Shown here in pieces: positions 42,501 through 54,010 of a DNA stretch of 64,000 nt (within the stretch, counting starts at the first letter, position 1; every line of letters begins with the position of its first letter). A program made the translations under genes and the position numbers. Source of the DNA: Adiantum capillus-veneris (lineage: Eukaryota > Streptophyta > Polypodiopsida > Polypodiales > Pteridaceae). The notes below the pieces were generated by a model. The model saw only the letters and a program-made list of their open reading frames with translations. It was not told where the DNA came from and made no database searches. The stretch covers positions 139,824,398-139,888,397 of the forward strand of contig CM043958.1 of assembly GCA_014529385.2 (NCBI GenBank). The letters run 5' to 3'.

Positions 42501-42830
42501 GTGGCTATCCTCAGATGAAATCCTAATGGTTTATAAGATTACCCCCTAGATAAAGCACGACCGAGTGAACACAACACGTTTGGAGGCTCTAGAAAGCCGC
42601 CTTCAGGCTGAACGCGGCCTGTGCCACATATTCATCTTCAATTTTATTTTGGCTTCGTCTGATCGCCTCATGTAGGATTTCCTCTGCCAATGTGCGAATA
42701 CCAAAGAGAGAGGATCTTCAAAATATTTTCCGAATTGAAAGAATTTGTAACCGATTTCGACGGTCTCTTCCTTTCTTTTGCGGTGAAAACAAAGTTTGTG
42801 CCCTGCCAAGTGGGATCGTCACCTAGTGCC
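39508..42830 (+). pseudogene. L1-type LINE ORF2 (endonuclease and reverse transcriptase), decayed
   Basis: The endonuclease starts 'MKITSWNVKGLSLTTK', then 'DILTLQEVKING', 'GDINMLEDLEDK' near 39930 and 'CISDHYPLVG' near 40160. These are the EEP motifs that nick target DNA. RT blocks follow: 'GIDGLPSAF' near 40900, 'SNWRPLTILTAAYKIFAKAI' near 41065-41130, 'EQKGFIKGR' near 41170, 'IKIDYNKAYERIEW' near 41270, and the catalytic 'LSLFVDDTNSLLH' at about 41578-41615 (F-V-D-D). Several stops and frameshifts lie between. A GC-rich 23-bp repeat ('tttattagggatccctagt') is duplicated at 39869-39913. After 42.3 kb the frame degrades; no clear 3' end or poly(A) is seen. Confidence 0.85.
40315..40490 (+). 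repeat. 87-bp in-frame tandem duplication in the LINE
   Basis: 'QCLIDFRKKVTPEHRATKY' is encoded twice, the underlying DNA starting at 40324 and 40411 ('gcaatgtcttattgatttca'). The period is 87 bp (29 codons), so the frame is unaffected. Confidence 0.92.
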
Positions 42831-44745
42831 ATCTTGTAACTCGAGCATCCTTGGTGATGATCCACAGAGGGAGAGTTGATAACACCCCCCCCCCTTCCCC
42901 CCCCCCCTTTCTCTCTCAAAGTGTTGTTAAGATTTTGAGGTTTATGCGGTTGTCTATTCTCACAAGGAGCTCACGTGTGACCCAGTCCTGACCCAAGGCA
43001 CCCAAGGTAAGGATTAAGAAATTATGAGACTAAAAGAATTTGGGATGGCAATCCACCTACACGTAGCTTCTCTTATCAAGGTCACCGCCGTTGCTCGTAA
43101 AAACTAATCCCAAACTGCCCATAGCAAATTACCAAGGTTATGATGATTCGTGATCCAAAGGATGGATCGGGATTTGTATAGGGGGTGCTAACCAACAGTT
43201 GGAAAACAAGGGAGAGTCCGCTCAATGCCAACAGCTCAGTCACACAAAGCCACGAGAAAAAAGGAGAGTTGGTGATTCAAGGCAAACTTCTGATGGAGTC
43301 CCTAGCCGGCTTGCGTAGTCTCAAGTTCAAAAGCCCTAGGTTTCACATCAGTCACTTAACTCTTAGAGCTTGGTCGCCTGCAATGCTACTCTGCTATTTA
43401 GCCGGTGGTGTACAGAGATAATGTCTCCATTCTCTCTGTCAGATCACATAAAAGGCAAGATTTTTTGTTTTCATTCCCTCGTATTTGGTGGGATTGTGGT
43501 TTCATTGCTATGACAGGATGTAGCCGCCAGGCAGGAACCAGCCTTGTGAATGGTTGACTTTTAAGGCCCTCTCAGTTAGTAGGAAACTGCTCAAGACCTG
43601 TCTCATCGCTCAATCAGATCAAGTATTTATCTTTGAAGCCACCATTTTTCTTGATCTGCAAACAGAGTTGGAAGGCTATTTAGATATTCCAAGGTGACCA
43701 GGCTCTTAGTTGCAGAACCCTAATCGACTGCTTAGACCCCATCTACTGCAAATATTTCAACACAACCCTCATACCTCCATAGCAACCCTCAGACATCCTC
43801 CACAACGTGGAGAATGGAAAATGAATTCAAATTTCTTGTTACACAATCGATCTTTTTTTGTGTGTCAAAACTCACAATGGCTAGTGTACTACAATAACCA
43901 CAAAGATTTACAAGCCATGCTCATATCGAACCATGTGTATGTGATACATCGGTGGAGCTACAATAATCATAGGGATACCAGAACAAAGACTGGCTACCTA
44001 GCAAGCCAGTCTTCAAAGAACACTATCTAACATGGGGTCTTGATGACCCCAAGGGTGTGGGATCAAGAATTGCAAACTCATTGTGGGAATCTTGAGGAGG
44101 ATGGACGACTGGAAAAAAGTCAGCGCGTTGAACCCCCACCCCTCGGGCCGAAGACTCGAACCTGAGACCTCACATTTGGCAACTTGACGCTTTGACTGCA
44201 TGTCCCCGTGCGATTTCTTGTCCCCAAGGCGAAGCCACTCTCTGATAAACTGAGCTTGGATAGGGGAAAAGTAAACACAGACCAAAAAAGTAAACGTGGA
44301 CAAAAAATATAAACAAGGACAGATCAAACGCCGTCCAAGCTTTGCATAAAATGTGCTTCAATTTCAAAGTAGTGGAACCCACCACTTACAACCTTCAAAA
44401 AACATAGGGAACAATGCTAGAAAAAATTGGGGTGGAGTGTATTTAAACCGACTAAAATCATAAAATCCTAGTTAGATTTTGAGCTTGCCTTTAAGAAAAC
44501 CAACAAATTTACAGAAGTTTTAGTGTAAATACCAACAAAAGCTTCAAATTTCGATCTAAAAATCGATAGATTTTCAAATTTGTCCTTATTTTCTTCGATT
44601 AGAAAAAATGTATTTTTCAAGCCCCCATAGGGAACATTTCCTTTTTGAATCAAATGTAGAGTTTCATGTGGATTGTTTAGTTTCAAGATCATTACTATAG
44701 AGTACTTTCACTATGTACATAGGTGAAAAATACTATCTATCTATA
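42831..44745. other. Unassigned region with a tRNA-like box B
   Basis: A C-rich run lies at about 42885-42907. No protein domain is recognised in the small frames. On the minus strand 'GGTTCGAGTC' (44162-44153) matches an RNA polymerase III box B, in a setting ('gaggtctcaggttcgagtc') like that of plant SINEs. No clear box A or tail was found, so a SINE call is only tentative. Confidence 0.35.
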
Positions 44746-45280
44746 TCTATACTATACTTATGCATCCACTTGTCATGCATTGGTTCACTTCACAAAAGTT
44801 TTAGACCAAACAACTAATCTATAATGTAAAATGCAAAAGTGAAGGGTCGGATTTGACATGCATAGGGAAATGAAAAGCCTTTGAATATCTATACTATACT
44901 TATGCATCCACGTGTCATTCATTGGTTCACTTCACAAAAGTTTTAGACCAAACAACTAATTATAGTAATCTATAATGTAAAATGCAAAAGTGAAGGGTCA
45001 GATTTGACATGCATAGGGAAATGAAAAGCCTTTGAAAATGTACAATGTAAGGACCAAAGACTTTCAACTATACATATATACTATACTTATGCAGCTTAAA
45101 AATTTCAAGTAAGAAGAAGACATCCAAGTGTCATGCATTGGTTCACTTCACAAAAGTTTAGACCAAACATCTAATCTATAATGTAAAATGCAAAAGTGAA
45201 GGGTCAAATTTGACATGCATAGGGAAATGAAAAGCCTTTGAAAATGTACAATGTTAGGACCAAAGACTTTCAACTATACA
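44746..45280 (+). repeat. Array of Helitron-like 5' ends (three copies)
   Basis: 'TCTATACTATACTTATGCA' occurs at 44746 and 44888, and a variant ('tatactatacttatgcagc') at about 45078. Each is followed by a similar block ('catgcattggttcacttcac', 'gaccaaacaactaatctata', 'catagggaaatgaaaagcct'). This start resembles plant Helitron 5' termini. Units are about 140 to 190 bp long. Confidence 0.6.
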
Positions 45281-45472
45281 TAGAATAAATGTATAAATTT
45301 AGTTTCACTCCACCTAGGCAAGTAAACATAATTTTGGTGAAGATTTTGTTATTTAATAAAAATTTGATTTTTAATTATATATTTTGGCTTTGTTTTATCA
45401 AGGGGCTTTTTTCAAGACCAATATTGATACTTTTTATAAATTTGTTTTAAATTTTCATTTTTAAAAGCGGTT

Positions 45473-45870
45473 GAGAAAAAGGAGAAGGTTCGCATGTTCG
45501 CGCATCAATTTAGGTCGGTCTCGCTTTGAGGGCATGCACATTCAAAGGTAGGGGTTGTTATCTACATTATTGAGAGAGAGAGAAAGAGAGAGATTTTAGG
45601 ATTGAGCTAGGGACACCCTTGCCCTTAAGACATTGTTATTTTCTTAATATTATCATGTATTTTCAAAAGAGTAGCTATATAAAACAAGAAAAATGTATTA
45701 AAATGGATAAAATGTTTGAAAAAAAACAACCCTAACATTGGCATCTCAAATGGGGATATTTCCCAATTGGCGGGCCTTTTATCAAGTCGGAATTATTAAA
45801 TCCTTTTTATTTTTGAGAGTTAAACCATGTGCCACCCTAAAAAATCTATAAAATTTCTATATTATGATGG

Positions 45871-45906
<36 letters not shown>

Positions 45907-46032
45907 TAACTAATGCCAAACATCTATCCCTAGAAAAAAAGAAGAAGGTTTGACTGTTTGTGAGTCGACTTCATTTTGTATCGCTTTGGGGACATGCATG
46001 CAAATTATAGGTTGTTTTACATGTCATTGGCC

Positions 46033-46080
<48 letters not shown>

Positions 46081-46595
46081 ACGATTGAGCTCATGAGAAC
46101 TCCTACTCACCAAAGACACCCTTGCCTTTCAAATTTCCAAGAAATTGTTATTCTCTTAATATTATCATGTACTTTTAAAAGAGTAGCTAACATTTTTTCC
46201 CACACAAAACAAGAAAAATGCCTTAAAATGGGTTAAATGTCTAACAAAAAACCAACCCTAACATTGGCATCTCAAATGGGGCGAGAGATTCCCAATTGAC
46301 GGGCCTTTTATCAGTTGAGAGTTATTTGATCCTTTTTATTTTTGAGAGTTAAACCATGTGCCACCCTAAAAAATCTATAAATTTTCACACACACACACAC
46401 ACACACACATGTATATATACACTAACTAATGTCAAACATCTATCCCTAGAAAGAAAGGAGAAGGTTGGTATGTTTGTGAGTTGACTTCAGTCTGTATCGC
46501 TTTGGGGACATGCATGCAAATGATGGGGTTGTTACACATGTATCGCTTTGGGGACATGCATGCAAATGATGGGGTTGTTACACATGTCATTCGTC

Positions 46596-46639
<44 letters not shown>

Positions 46640-46958
46640 TCCATAAAGTTCATGGGGACTCCTACTCACCAAGGGGACCCTTGCCAATTTCCAAGAAATT
46701 ATTCTTTTCTTGGAATTATAGTGTATTTTTGAGAGAGTGGCTAACATTTTCTCCCATAGAAAACAAAAAATACCTTAAAATGGGTAAAATGTACGTAAAA
46801 AATCAGCCGTGACACTAGCATCCCAAATTAGAAGAGAGATTGCCCAGCTGACACGCCTTTTGCCTGTTCTAATATATTTTATCCTCTTCTTTTTTTAGGA
46901 GTTAAACTATGTGCCACCCTTTAAAATTCATAAATTCTCTCAATTATGACGTGCCTAA

Positions 46959-46960
<2 letters not shown>
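45473..46960 (+). repeat. Three tandem units of about 0.46-0.52 kb with embedded microsatellites
   Basis: Units begin with 'ggagaaggtt'-type sequence at about 45473, 45932 and 46450. Each continues with 'cgctttg(g)gg(a)catgca', then (GA)n, then 'caccaa(a)g..acccttgcc', 'gccttttatcag' and 'gttaaaccatgtgccaccct'. The first two end with (AC)n (about 45870-45894 and 46386-46408). In the third a 46-bp piece ('tatcgctttggggacatgca...') is doubled at 46496 and 46542. Divergence between units is moderate. No coding content is seen. Confidence 0.85.
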
Positions 46961-47027
<67 letters not shown>

Positions 47028-47066
47028 CACTACCAGGTGCCAACTTCTAAAGTTCTGAGTTATTAT

Positions 47067-47115
<49 letters not shown>

Positions 47116-47185
47116 CTCTACAAAAATTGACGCAAGAAGGATCGCGTGTGGGTGTATTTTCATCCTTCGAGCCAGTAGTGGTGTT

Positions 47186-47252
<67 letters not shown>
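46961..47252. repeat. Compound microsatellites: (TA)n(GA)n, (GT)n(GA)n, (GA)n
   Basis: (TA)n at about 46962-46993 runs into (GA)n to about 47025. (GT)n(GA)n lies at about 47067-47116 and (GA)n at about 47189-47252. Three compound runs lie within 300 bp. Confidence 0.95.
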
Positions 47253-47254
<2 letters not shown>

Positions 47255-47459
47255 CAGAGGTTGATTCCAAGACGAGGGGTGGAGGAAAGCGTTGAAGGCG
47301 AGAAAAATCAAAGCGGAAGACAAGCGAACCCAAGGTGGGGTGTGCCAATCCGAAGAATCCAAAGTGAGGGAATAGGTGGGAAAAAGGCAAGCAAACTCAC
47401 GTCGGTGTGTGCACAAATCCAAAGTGGAACAAGCAAATCCGAGGTAGCAAAGGCGGAAC

Positions 47460-48640
47460 AAGGAGAAAAATCTTGATGTTATTTGAAGGTTTTTACCCTA
47501 AATTTCTCTAGGATTTGTGCTAAGCTTGGGTTTTTTTCTCGCCTTCCAGGTATAATTTATGGCTAAGTTTCAAAATTGATTGGTAGGATTACACTAAACC
47601 TAAGTTTACTTTGAGCATTATCATACAATACAATGCTTTTTTCACAAAAGTTTAAAAACCGACATATAGAAAAATTTGCAGCAAACCAGACGAGCAAAAT
47701 CAATGTGAAAGACAAGTGTTTTTGCTAGGGAACCCAAGGCGGCATGCACGAATCCGATGTGACGAGAAAATTCGAGATGGCAAAAAGGGGGAGCGAACCC
47801 AAGGCAGCATGCACGAATCTGAAGTCGCACGAGCAAAACCGAGGTGGCAAAGGTAAGAGGCAAAGAAAATTTACACTAAATTTCTTTAGGCTTTGTGTTA
47901 AACTTGGTTTTTTTTCTTGCCTTCAAGTTAGAATTTTGTTGCTAAATCTATATTAGTTTTAAAAGAATACTATCCCGTCATGTTAATATAAATTCTCTCA
48001 CTCACAATTGTGAGTATAGAAAAAAAAAAGAATTTATGGCTAAATCTCAAAATTTATAGGTAAACCTAAGTTTACTTTGAGCATTTGGACACAATACAAT
48101 GTTTTTCCAAAAAGTTTAAAAACGGACTGATTGAAAAATTAAAGGCAATTTTACTATGTTTCATCAATGATTTTTTCCTAAAATTTGTAGGTTTTCTCAT
48201 CTTCAAAACTAGAATTTAGAGGTGGATTTCAAATTTTCATATGTGAGAATACACAAAACTTGTGTTTTTCTTTCAAGCAATCTGATAGCCACTCATATAC
48301 ACAATGCTTCTGCTGAGACACTTGGTAAACATGTATATGAAAAATTTTAGCGCAATCTACTTCTACTATAGGAGCATTGGAAGCTTTGTATTTGAAAACA
48401 AATCCGAGGTTTAACTGAACACAAGCAAAACCGAGGCAGAAGGTGAGTGAACCCAAGGCGCGTGACCGAATCCAAAGTAGCATGAGGAATCGGAGGTGAG
48501 AGGGTAGATTTAGATGTGAACCTCAAAATTTATATGTGGAATTCTGGTAAAATCAGGGTTTCTTCTCACCTTCAATTAGGTAAATCTCAAAATTTGTACG
48601 TAGGATAACACTAAATCTAGATTTTCTTTGAGCATTCATA
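47460..48640 (+). repeat. Degenerate tandem repeat, about 4 units
   Basis: Recurring words in the same order include 'aggatttgtgctaagcttgg' or variants, 'tcgccttc', 'ggctaa(a/g)t(c/t)tcaaaatt', 'aaacctaagtttactttgag', 'acaatacaatg' and 'ccgaggtggcaaagg'. Copies start near 47.5, 47.88, 48.2 and 48.5 kb and become less alike to the right. Confidence 0.7.
47948..48034 (+). mobile_element. Tiny 5'-truncated LINE 3' end with possible target duplication
   Basis: 'ctcactcacaattgtgagta' followed by an A-rich tail interrupts one repeat unit. It is flanked by similar sequence ('gaattttgttgctaaatct' before, 'gaatttatggctaaatctc' after). The tail resembles the LINE end at about 33.87-33.90 kb. Confidence 0.4.
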
Positions 48641-48648
48641 TACAACTT

Positions 48649-49461
48649 CTATACTATATATAGTGGAGCTTAAAATTTTTGAGGAAGGCCCAAAGCATCC
48701 ACATAAACTATTAGGTGACCTTATTTTGCTTTCATTTCTATAACATTTGAAGGTGCCGATGGTACATAAGTGTACATGAACAAATAGTGTACACGTACTA
48801 ACCTACTTATGCATCGTTATGATCTGATGAACACTATTACCATACTTGTGCACAAAACATAGATAGAGATGCAAGCAAGTGTGGCATTTGTAAAGAAACA
48901 TAGACGGAAGGGCCAATCACATTCTGGATATTAAAAGAAAGTCAACTCATCTCTTTGAAACTTGAAGCTCTCTTGCTACATTGGAAACTATGAGCCCTAA
49001 TAATGTTTTCACAACTCCACTCTTAGACATGAAAAGTTTTATGATTACACATTGTACCATTTATGGGAACTCATATTTAAAAACTTGCTTACTTACTTAG
49101 TTTGTACTTTTGCATTTGGTAGCACTTCTATCAACTCTAGGTAGACCAAGGGGAAAATGTCCTTCCTACTATATAGTAGGTTATGATGTGCACTATTGCC
49201 ATGCCTTGCTCTCACAAGAAAGAAGCAAGTAAGAGAGTGGAGTCAAAACATTGAATCCAATTGTGTTCCCATTGTTGAAACCAATTCTATTGACCCACTC
49301 CATTGTTGAAATCAATTCTACATAATCCAATCCATTTTCAAACAAAGTTTTATGATCACATTGAATTCTCTTAGCTTTCAAATATTTCACACCATGCTAA
49401 CTTATCTAAGCTATATAATCAAGCTTCGTAGCATTGCTAGACCCAGACACACAAAAAGGAG

Positions 49462-49506
<45 letters not shown>

Positions 49507-49778
49507 AATAGAAGTTTATTGAACAAGGGCTAACAACTCACAAAAGATAATTTCTTTGAGCCTAGCTCCCAAGCTTGGTATTAAAAAATGATTTGCAGTT
49601 ACATATTCATATTTGTTAGAATTTGTCAAGAGGTTGTGTCATGCATCACTTTTAAAAATACAACAGACTATACATGTAGAATAGAGTATTGATGGTATTC
49701 CACTGGGAGGAAAAGATAGCCCTATGAGAATAGTGGCCATGTTTCTTTGGTCGTAGCAACGCGCGGATCACATACTAG
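48649..49778 (+). mobile_element. Non-autonomous Helitron-like element, about 1.13 kb
   Basis: The start is TCTATACTATATATAGTGGA followed by 'gcttaaaatttttgagg', a typical plant Helitron 5' end. The end 'gtagcaacgcgcggatcaca' followed by 'taCTAG' and T is the familiar GC-rich subterminal region before CTAGT. It has no coding capacity. It contains (CT)n at about 49463-49500. The upstream array at 44.75 kb may be extra 5' ends of the same family, so a longer composite element (44746-49778) is possible. Confidence 0.6.
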
Positions 49779-50570
49779 TATGCATTATATCACCTAACTT
49801 TCTAAGTGCTCACTAGGGAGTAACTAGGGAGTAAGGACTTATATTCAAGAAGCCTTTTAAAAACCCGTATCTCTTTTTATACATAGGAAACCGTTGAAAA
49901 AAACCACTCCAACATAACTTGAAGCTCTTAGGTGTTATAAAAATGTCTTTACTTTAAATATAAAAAAAACATAAGAAACCATTGAAAAAAAACACTCAAC
50001 GTAACTTGAAGTTCTTAGGTGTTATAAAAATGGTTGCTTTAAATTTTATTTTTTTAAAAGCAACGTGCACTTTTTTTTTTTTACACAAAGCATTAAATCT
50101 CTTTTCATGCATAGCAAACCATTGAAAAACAAAACACATAACATGACTTAAAGATTTGAGGTGCTGTGAAAATGTGTTTACTTTCAAAGTAAGCACAGTA
50201 CATTTTCCATACAGAGACTTTAGAGACTAATTTAAACAAGAAGATTTTAAAGTATTTTAGTTCCTCAAATTAACTAAGACAAAGTTAATACATAAGTCTT
50301 TGCTTTTACAAATACATAAGGCTCTTAAAAAATCTTACAAGAGAGTAAAAATGTTTTTATGAGGCAAGAATAAATAGAGTTATCAAAGAGGGATTTTCAA
50401 AGAAATAGCCACAAAAAAAGTACTCAATATGATATCCATGGGTATGCACATGTGTAAAAAGAAATCGTCCACCAAGAGCAATGTACATAGGAGAGCAAAA
50501 AAGATTGATGAAATCAATATTTGGGCCCTATTGGGCATCCACAAAAACTTACATAGATGGGATTGATGAA
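49779..50570. other. Spacer with three degenerate repeat units
   Basis: The block 'aaaccgttgaaaaa' / 'cataacttgaagctcttagg' / 'tgttataaaaatg' recurs near 49888, 49977 and 50117, the last more diverged. There are no genes. AT-rich throughout. Confidence 0.6.
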
Positions 50571-50705
50571 GCTGATATATCGTTTGTCACCAACATTTAT
50601 GCACCAAACATCAATCGTTGAGATCCCCTCTTCCAAACGTCCATTGCATTAGAGAAGTCAAACTCATCTCTACCTTCAATGGCAATCACCATCAATGTAT
50701 TCAAG
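50571..50705 (+). pseudogene. LINE endonuclease fragment flanking element C
   Basis: The plus strand reads 'ADISFVTNIYAPNINR', resembling the '..VNIYAPN..' block of LINE EEP endonucleases. It is cut off by the left LTR of element C. It is short, so the call is tentative. Confidence 0.35.
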
Positions 50706-52255
50706 TGATGGGGGCTTTTCACAAGCCAAGCTCCCATACTCCTCTTCTCTCGTCCCCACCCCATGAAAACCCCCTCTTAGGGAGGGAGTGATAAAAGGCA
50801 TTGGAAAAAGTAAGAAAAAAAAAATATTATTATGTAAATATATAAGAAAGGTAAAATAGAACACCTCATGCCTGCGGGGTAGCCCATCCCCACCTTGCCT
50901 CCTTTTTTCTTCAGTGTTGCCCCGTCGTGTGTCCCTTTTCCTCTCCTTCACTCAAAAAGTCAACCCTCTCTCTCTTCCCCTTGTCCTTTCTCCTTTCTCT
51001 CTCCCCTCAAGCTACCCCACCTCTCACCAATAATGCATTATAACTCACCAATAATGCATCCTAACTCACATGCAACTTACCCTATCTTCCAAAATAGTAT
51101 ACCCCACCCCCTCTTTCTCTCTCCTATCATATCCCATGACCCAAATACCCCCCTCTCTCTCTAAAGGGCGCCATGTCTCTTGTCTTGTAGCTAAATAACC
51201 TCCCCCACACTCACACACACTCAGTTTCACTAAAAAAGGTGCCCACAGACCCATCCCCACCCGGTGGTTACCTGATTTTTCTTGTGTTCACACACATCTG
51301 CACACAGATTCACCTCTAAACACACTCCCCTCTCTCCCCTCTTGTAATACTTTATTCTCCATGTCACCTCTCACTTTTTTTCATCCACTCATCTCTCTCT
51401 CTTAGTCTCTCTCTCATGAGACTACTGTTCTGGCACATATACACACAGCCAGACAAGTGGGGCCCACAGTCACATGGCCTATGTAGATAATGATTTCTTC
51501 ATTTCTAAATTCTAGAATTTCTCCCCCCTCCTCCCCTATATAAAGAGGGGTCACCATCACACTAAATACACACACAACATCACCAAAGAACACACTATGC
51601 ACTGTGTGTGCCTAGTGCACACCCACACCATCACCATCACCGCAATCACCATGCTTGTCTTGAGAATGACCTCTACACCCTTGGCTATGGAAGATGAAGG
51701 GCAACTAAATGAAGGATGATGGCCATAACCCTCGTGCGAGTCTTCGCCATCAACTCCCACCTATCCGCCATGTGCTCTACCACTCTCTCCCTTCTCATTC
51801 CCCTACCCAATGCTTCCCATTTCATCACCTTATTCTCTAAATAAAGCTTGAGGTTTTGTGAGTATGTTTTCTTGCAATGTTTTGCCCATGTGAGGTGTGC
51901 GGAATCGCCACCTAGTCTTGTGTTTGGAGTGAGTTTGTGTATGTGTGAAAGGTGTGTGGATTCGCCATCCTTTTGTGGTGCCTAAGTACTAAGCCGCAAT
52001 ACCCCCTCCCTCACTCTCTCTCTCTCTCTCTCTCACTTGATCTCATTTCCCTTCCTCTTCATCATTACTCCCAAGTATCCATCTCTCTTGGATGAAAACT
52101 TTGTTATGGTGGTGTGTTGTTTGCATCCTAGCCGTTGAAGCTAGGTGGTGCCCCCTGTTTGCTTTACCATGACAGGCTCGAGGGGCTCCATTCGATCCCC
52201 GGTGTTTTAGAGGCCGTCGGGGGTTCGGGGTTCGGGGTTCGCTTTGCTCCCGTCA
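50706..52255 (+). repeat. 5' LTR of element C (1,550 bp)
   Basis: It begins TGATGGGGGCTTTTCACAAG and ends 'gctcccgtCA'. The same sequence recurs at 58391-59931 with scattered substitutions and small indels. TATA box TATATAAA at 51537-51544; AATAAA poly(A) signal at 51840-51845. A (CT)n lies near the 3' part (about 52015-52034). U3 is CT-rich with many 'ccctctc' words. Confidence 0.95.
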
Positions 52256-52257
52256 TT

Positions 52258-52275
52258 TGGTGCCCCCACTGAGGA
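52258..52275 (+). other. Primer-binding site of element C
   Basis: TGGTGCCCCCACTGAGGA lies two bases after the LTR end. The TGG matches the CCA end of a primer tRNA. I cannot name the tRNA with confidence. Confidence 0.7.
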
Positions 52276-52328
52276 TCTTTTCATGAAACCCTTCAGTTTA
52301 CAAGACTGAAACCCCTAAACTATTGTGA

Positions 52329-54010
52329 ATGGATGAATGGCTAGCAGGATTTGCTAATTGGACGACAGAAGAAGAAGAGCTCCAAGCACAACTAGACGAA
52401 CTCCGCATCTCCATCGAAGCTCGAGTGCCAGGCGTAACGGTAATCGATTTGCAGTGGGAGAGTCAACCAACACGCCAAACCCAGTGGATATACATAGGCC
52501 AAGTGCCAAGAAGAAGAAGGAGAAGGTCAAAACCATGTCCGCAACCTACAACCAACCCACAACAACAAAATGGAAGGAGCTCTACACAATAGAGAATCAA
52601 CACTATTCTACTTTGAGAATCGGGTAACTCAAGTCACCGAGGTAATTATCACAGTCAGTTTTCAAGTCGCACCTGATGCTGCAGCACAGATAACGGAATC
52701 ATTGGCTCACACTCTCACTAGAGAAACTAGGGATCTACTGAGTTTGTTTCAGGAAAGAACACCACCCTCTCCCACAAGCTTGGATAGTGACTAAGCACCT
52801 CTAAGCTTCACATGAATCAGTACAACCTACCTCAAGACAGATCACACATACCAACACGTGTACGCTCAATCAAGGTAATACTGGATTTGAAGGCTCACTA
52901 CCAGCACGTCATTGATACCATGTTGGGTGGGGAGCAATTTTTTGAGGTTCTGGCATCAGATCAACCATTTGTCTTACCTTTGGTACAAGGCAATGTACCG
53001 TTTGAAGTTTTAATCTATGTCCTAGTATAAGAGGGTATACACGTCTCCTTGTAAAGAAGAAAAAAACTTTTGCAAGTTAAGCAGTGTGTCTTTCTAGCTC
53101 TCTCTCAGTAATCATGGCAAGTGTAGCATTTCCAACATTTAAAGGAAAGAAGGGGGAGGATTTGGTAACAGACTTCCTAGATGACTTTGAAGTAGCATGT
53201 GTAGTGAGCAACAAAGATACGGATGAATCCCGGGTTAGAATCTTTAAGCATCTCATGAAGCTAGAAGCTAGATCATGGTACAATGCACTTCCACAAGCAA
53301 CCAAGGATGACTGGGAAACCTTAAAAACCGCTTTTAAGAGGCGCTTTGGGGGAGGTACCACTTCAGAAAAGTTGTGGGACAAGTTGAGAGACTTGAAGCA
53401 GGAGGGTCTTTTAGAATATGCCACCTATGAGTCCAAATTTGTGGATTTGTGGGAACGGTGGGTTGAGTCACTGGCAAGGGGGGAAGCCGCACCCGATTTC
53501 CTAGAAAAAGATCGGTTCACGCATGGCTTATGGCCGCTTCTCAAGGAGAAGGTGAAAGGTAGATTCCCGGCTACGTACGAGTTAGCCGTTGAGATTGCTC
53601 GCCTTAAGGACAAGAAGCTGCGAATGAAAGCCAAAGAAACCGAGTCAACAGAAGCAGGAACATCGCGTCGACCAGCAACTACGACAACCACCATACCACC
53701 ACCACCGGCTCTTGGGGTAAGAGATGACCAACAAGATATGTTGGCCCATATTACTGACCAGCTGCAGAATTTTTCTGTCCACTTAATACAGCAAGGGAGG
53801 AGTCAAGAAAGAGATCAAGACCCTGGAAGAGCACGACGACAAAACAGGGAGTATCATTGCTACAACTGCGGAGAAGACGGTCACGGTATGTACTACTGTC
53901 CCAAACCACGACAAAACTATAATAGAGGAGGTAGGAGGAACCAATTGTCACCCCCTAGAGAAAGAACACCCCCACCCCGAGCACCACCCCCACCAACACA
54001 AATTCTATGA
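52329..54010 (+). pseudogene. Element C gag
   Basis: A short first frame (52329-52592, 'MDEWLAGFANWTTEEEELQA') and a second (52570-52794) precede the main capsid frame (53084-54010). The capsid shows 'FPTFKGKKGEDLVTDFLDDF', 'LEARSWYNALPQATKDDWET', 'FKRRFGGGTTSEKLWDKLRD' and the zinc knuckle CYNCGEDGHGMYYC (CX2CX4HX4C intact). A proline-rich end follows. Stops between the pieces show decay or lost frames. Gag assembles particles and binds element RNA. Confidence 0.85.

Noticed and set aside
44013-44385. 104-aa and 71-aa minus-strand ORFs as genes
   Set aside because: They overlap a tRNA-like box B region and have no recognisable domain.
50676-51760. Small ORFs inside the element C LTRs
   Set aside because: Both LTR copies show the same short frames from CT-rich U3/R sequence, with no domain.
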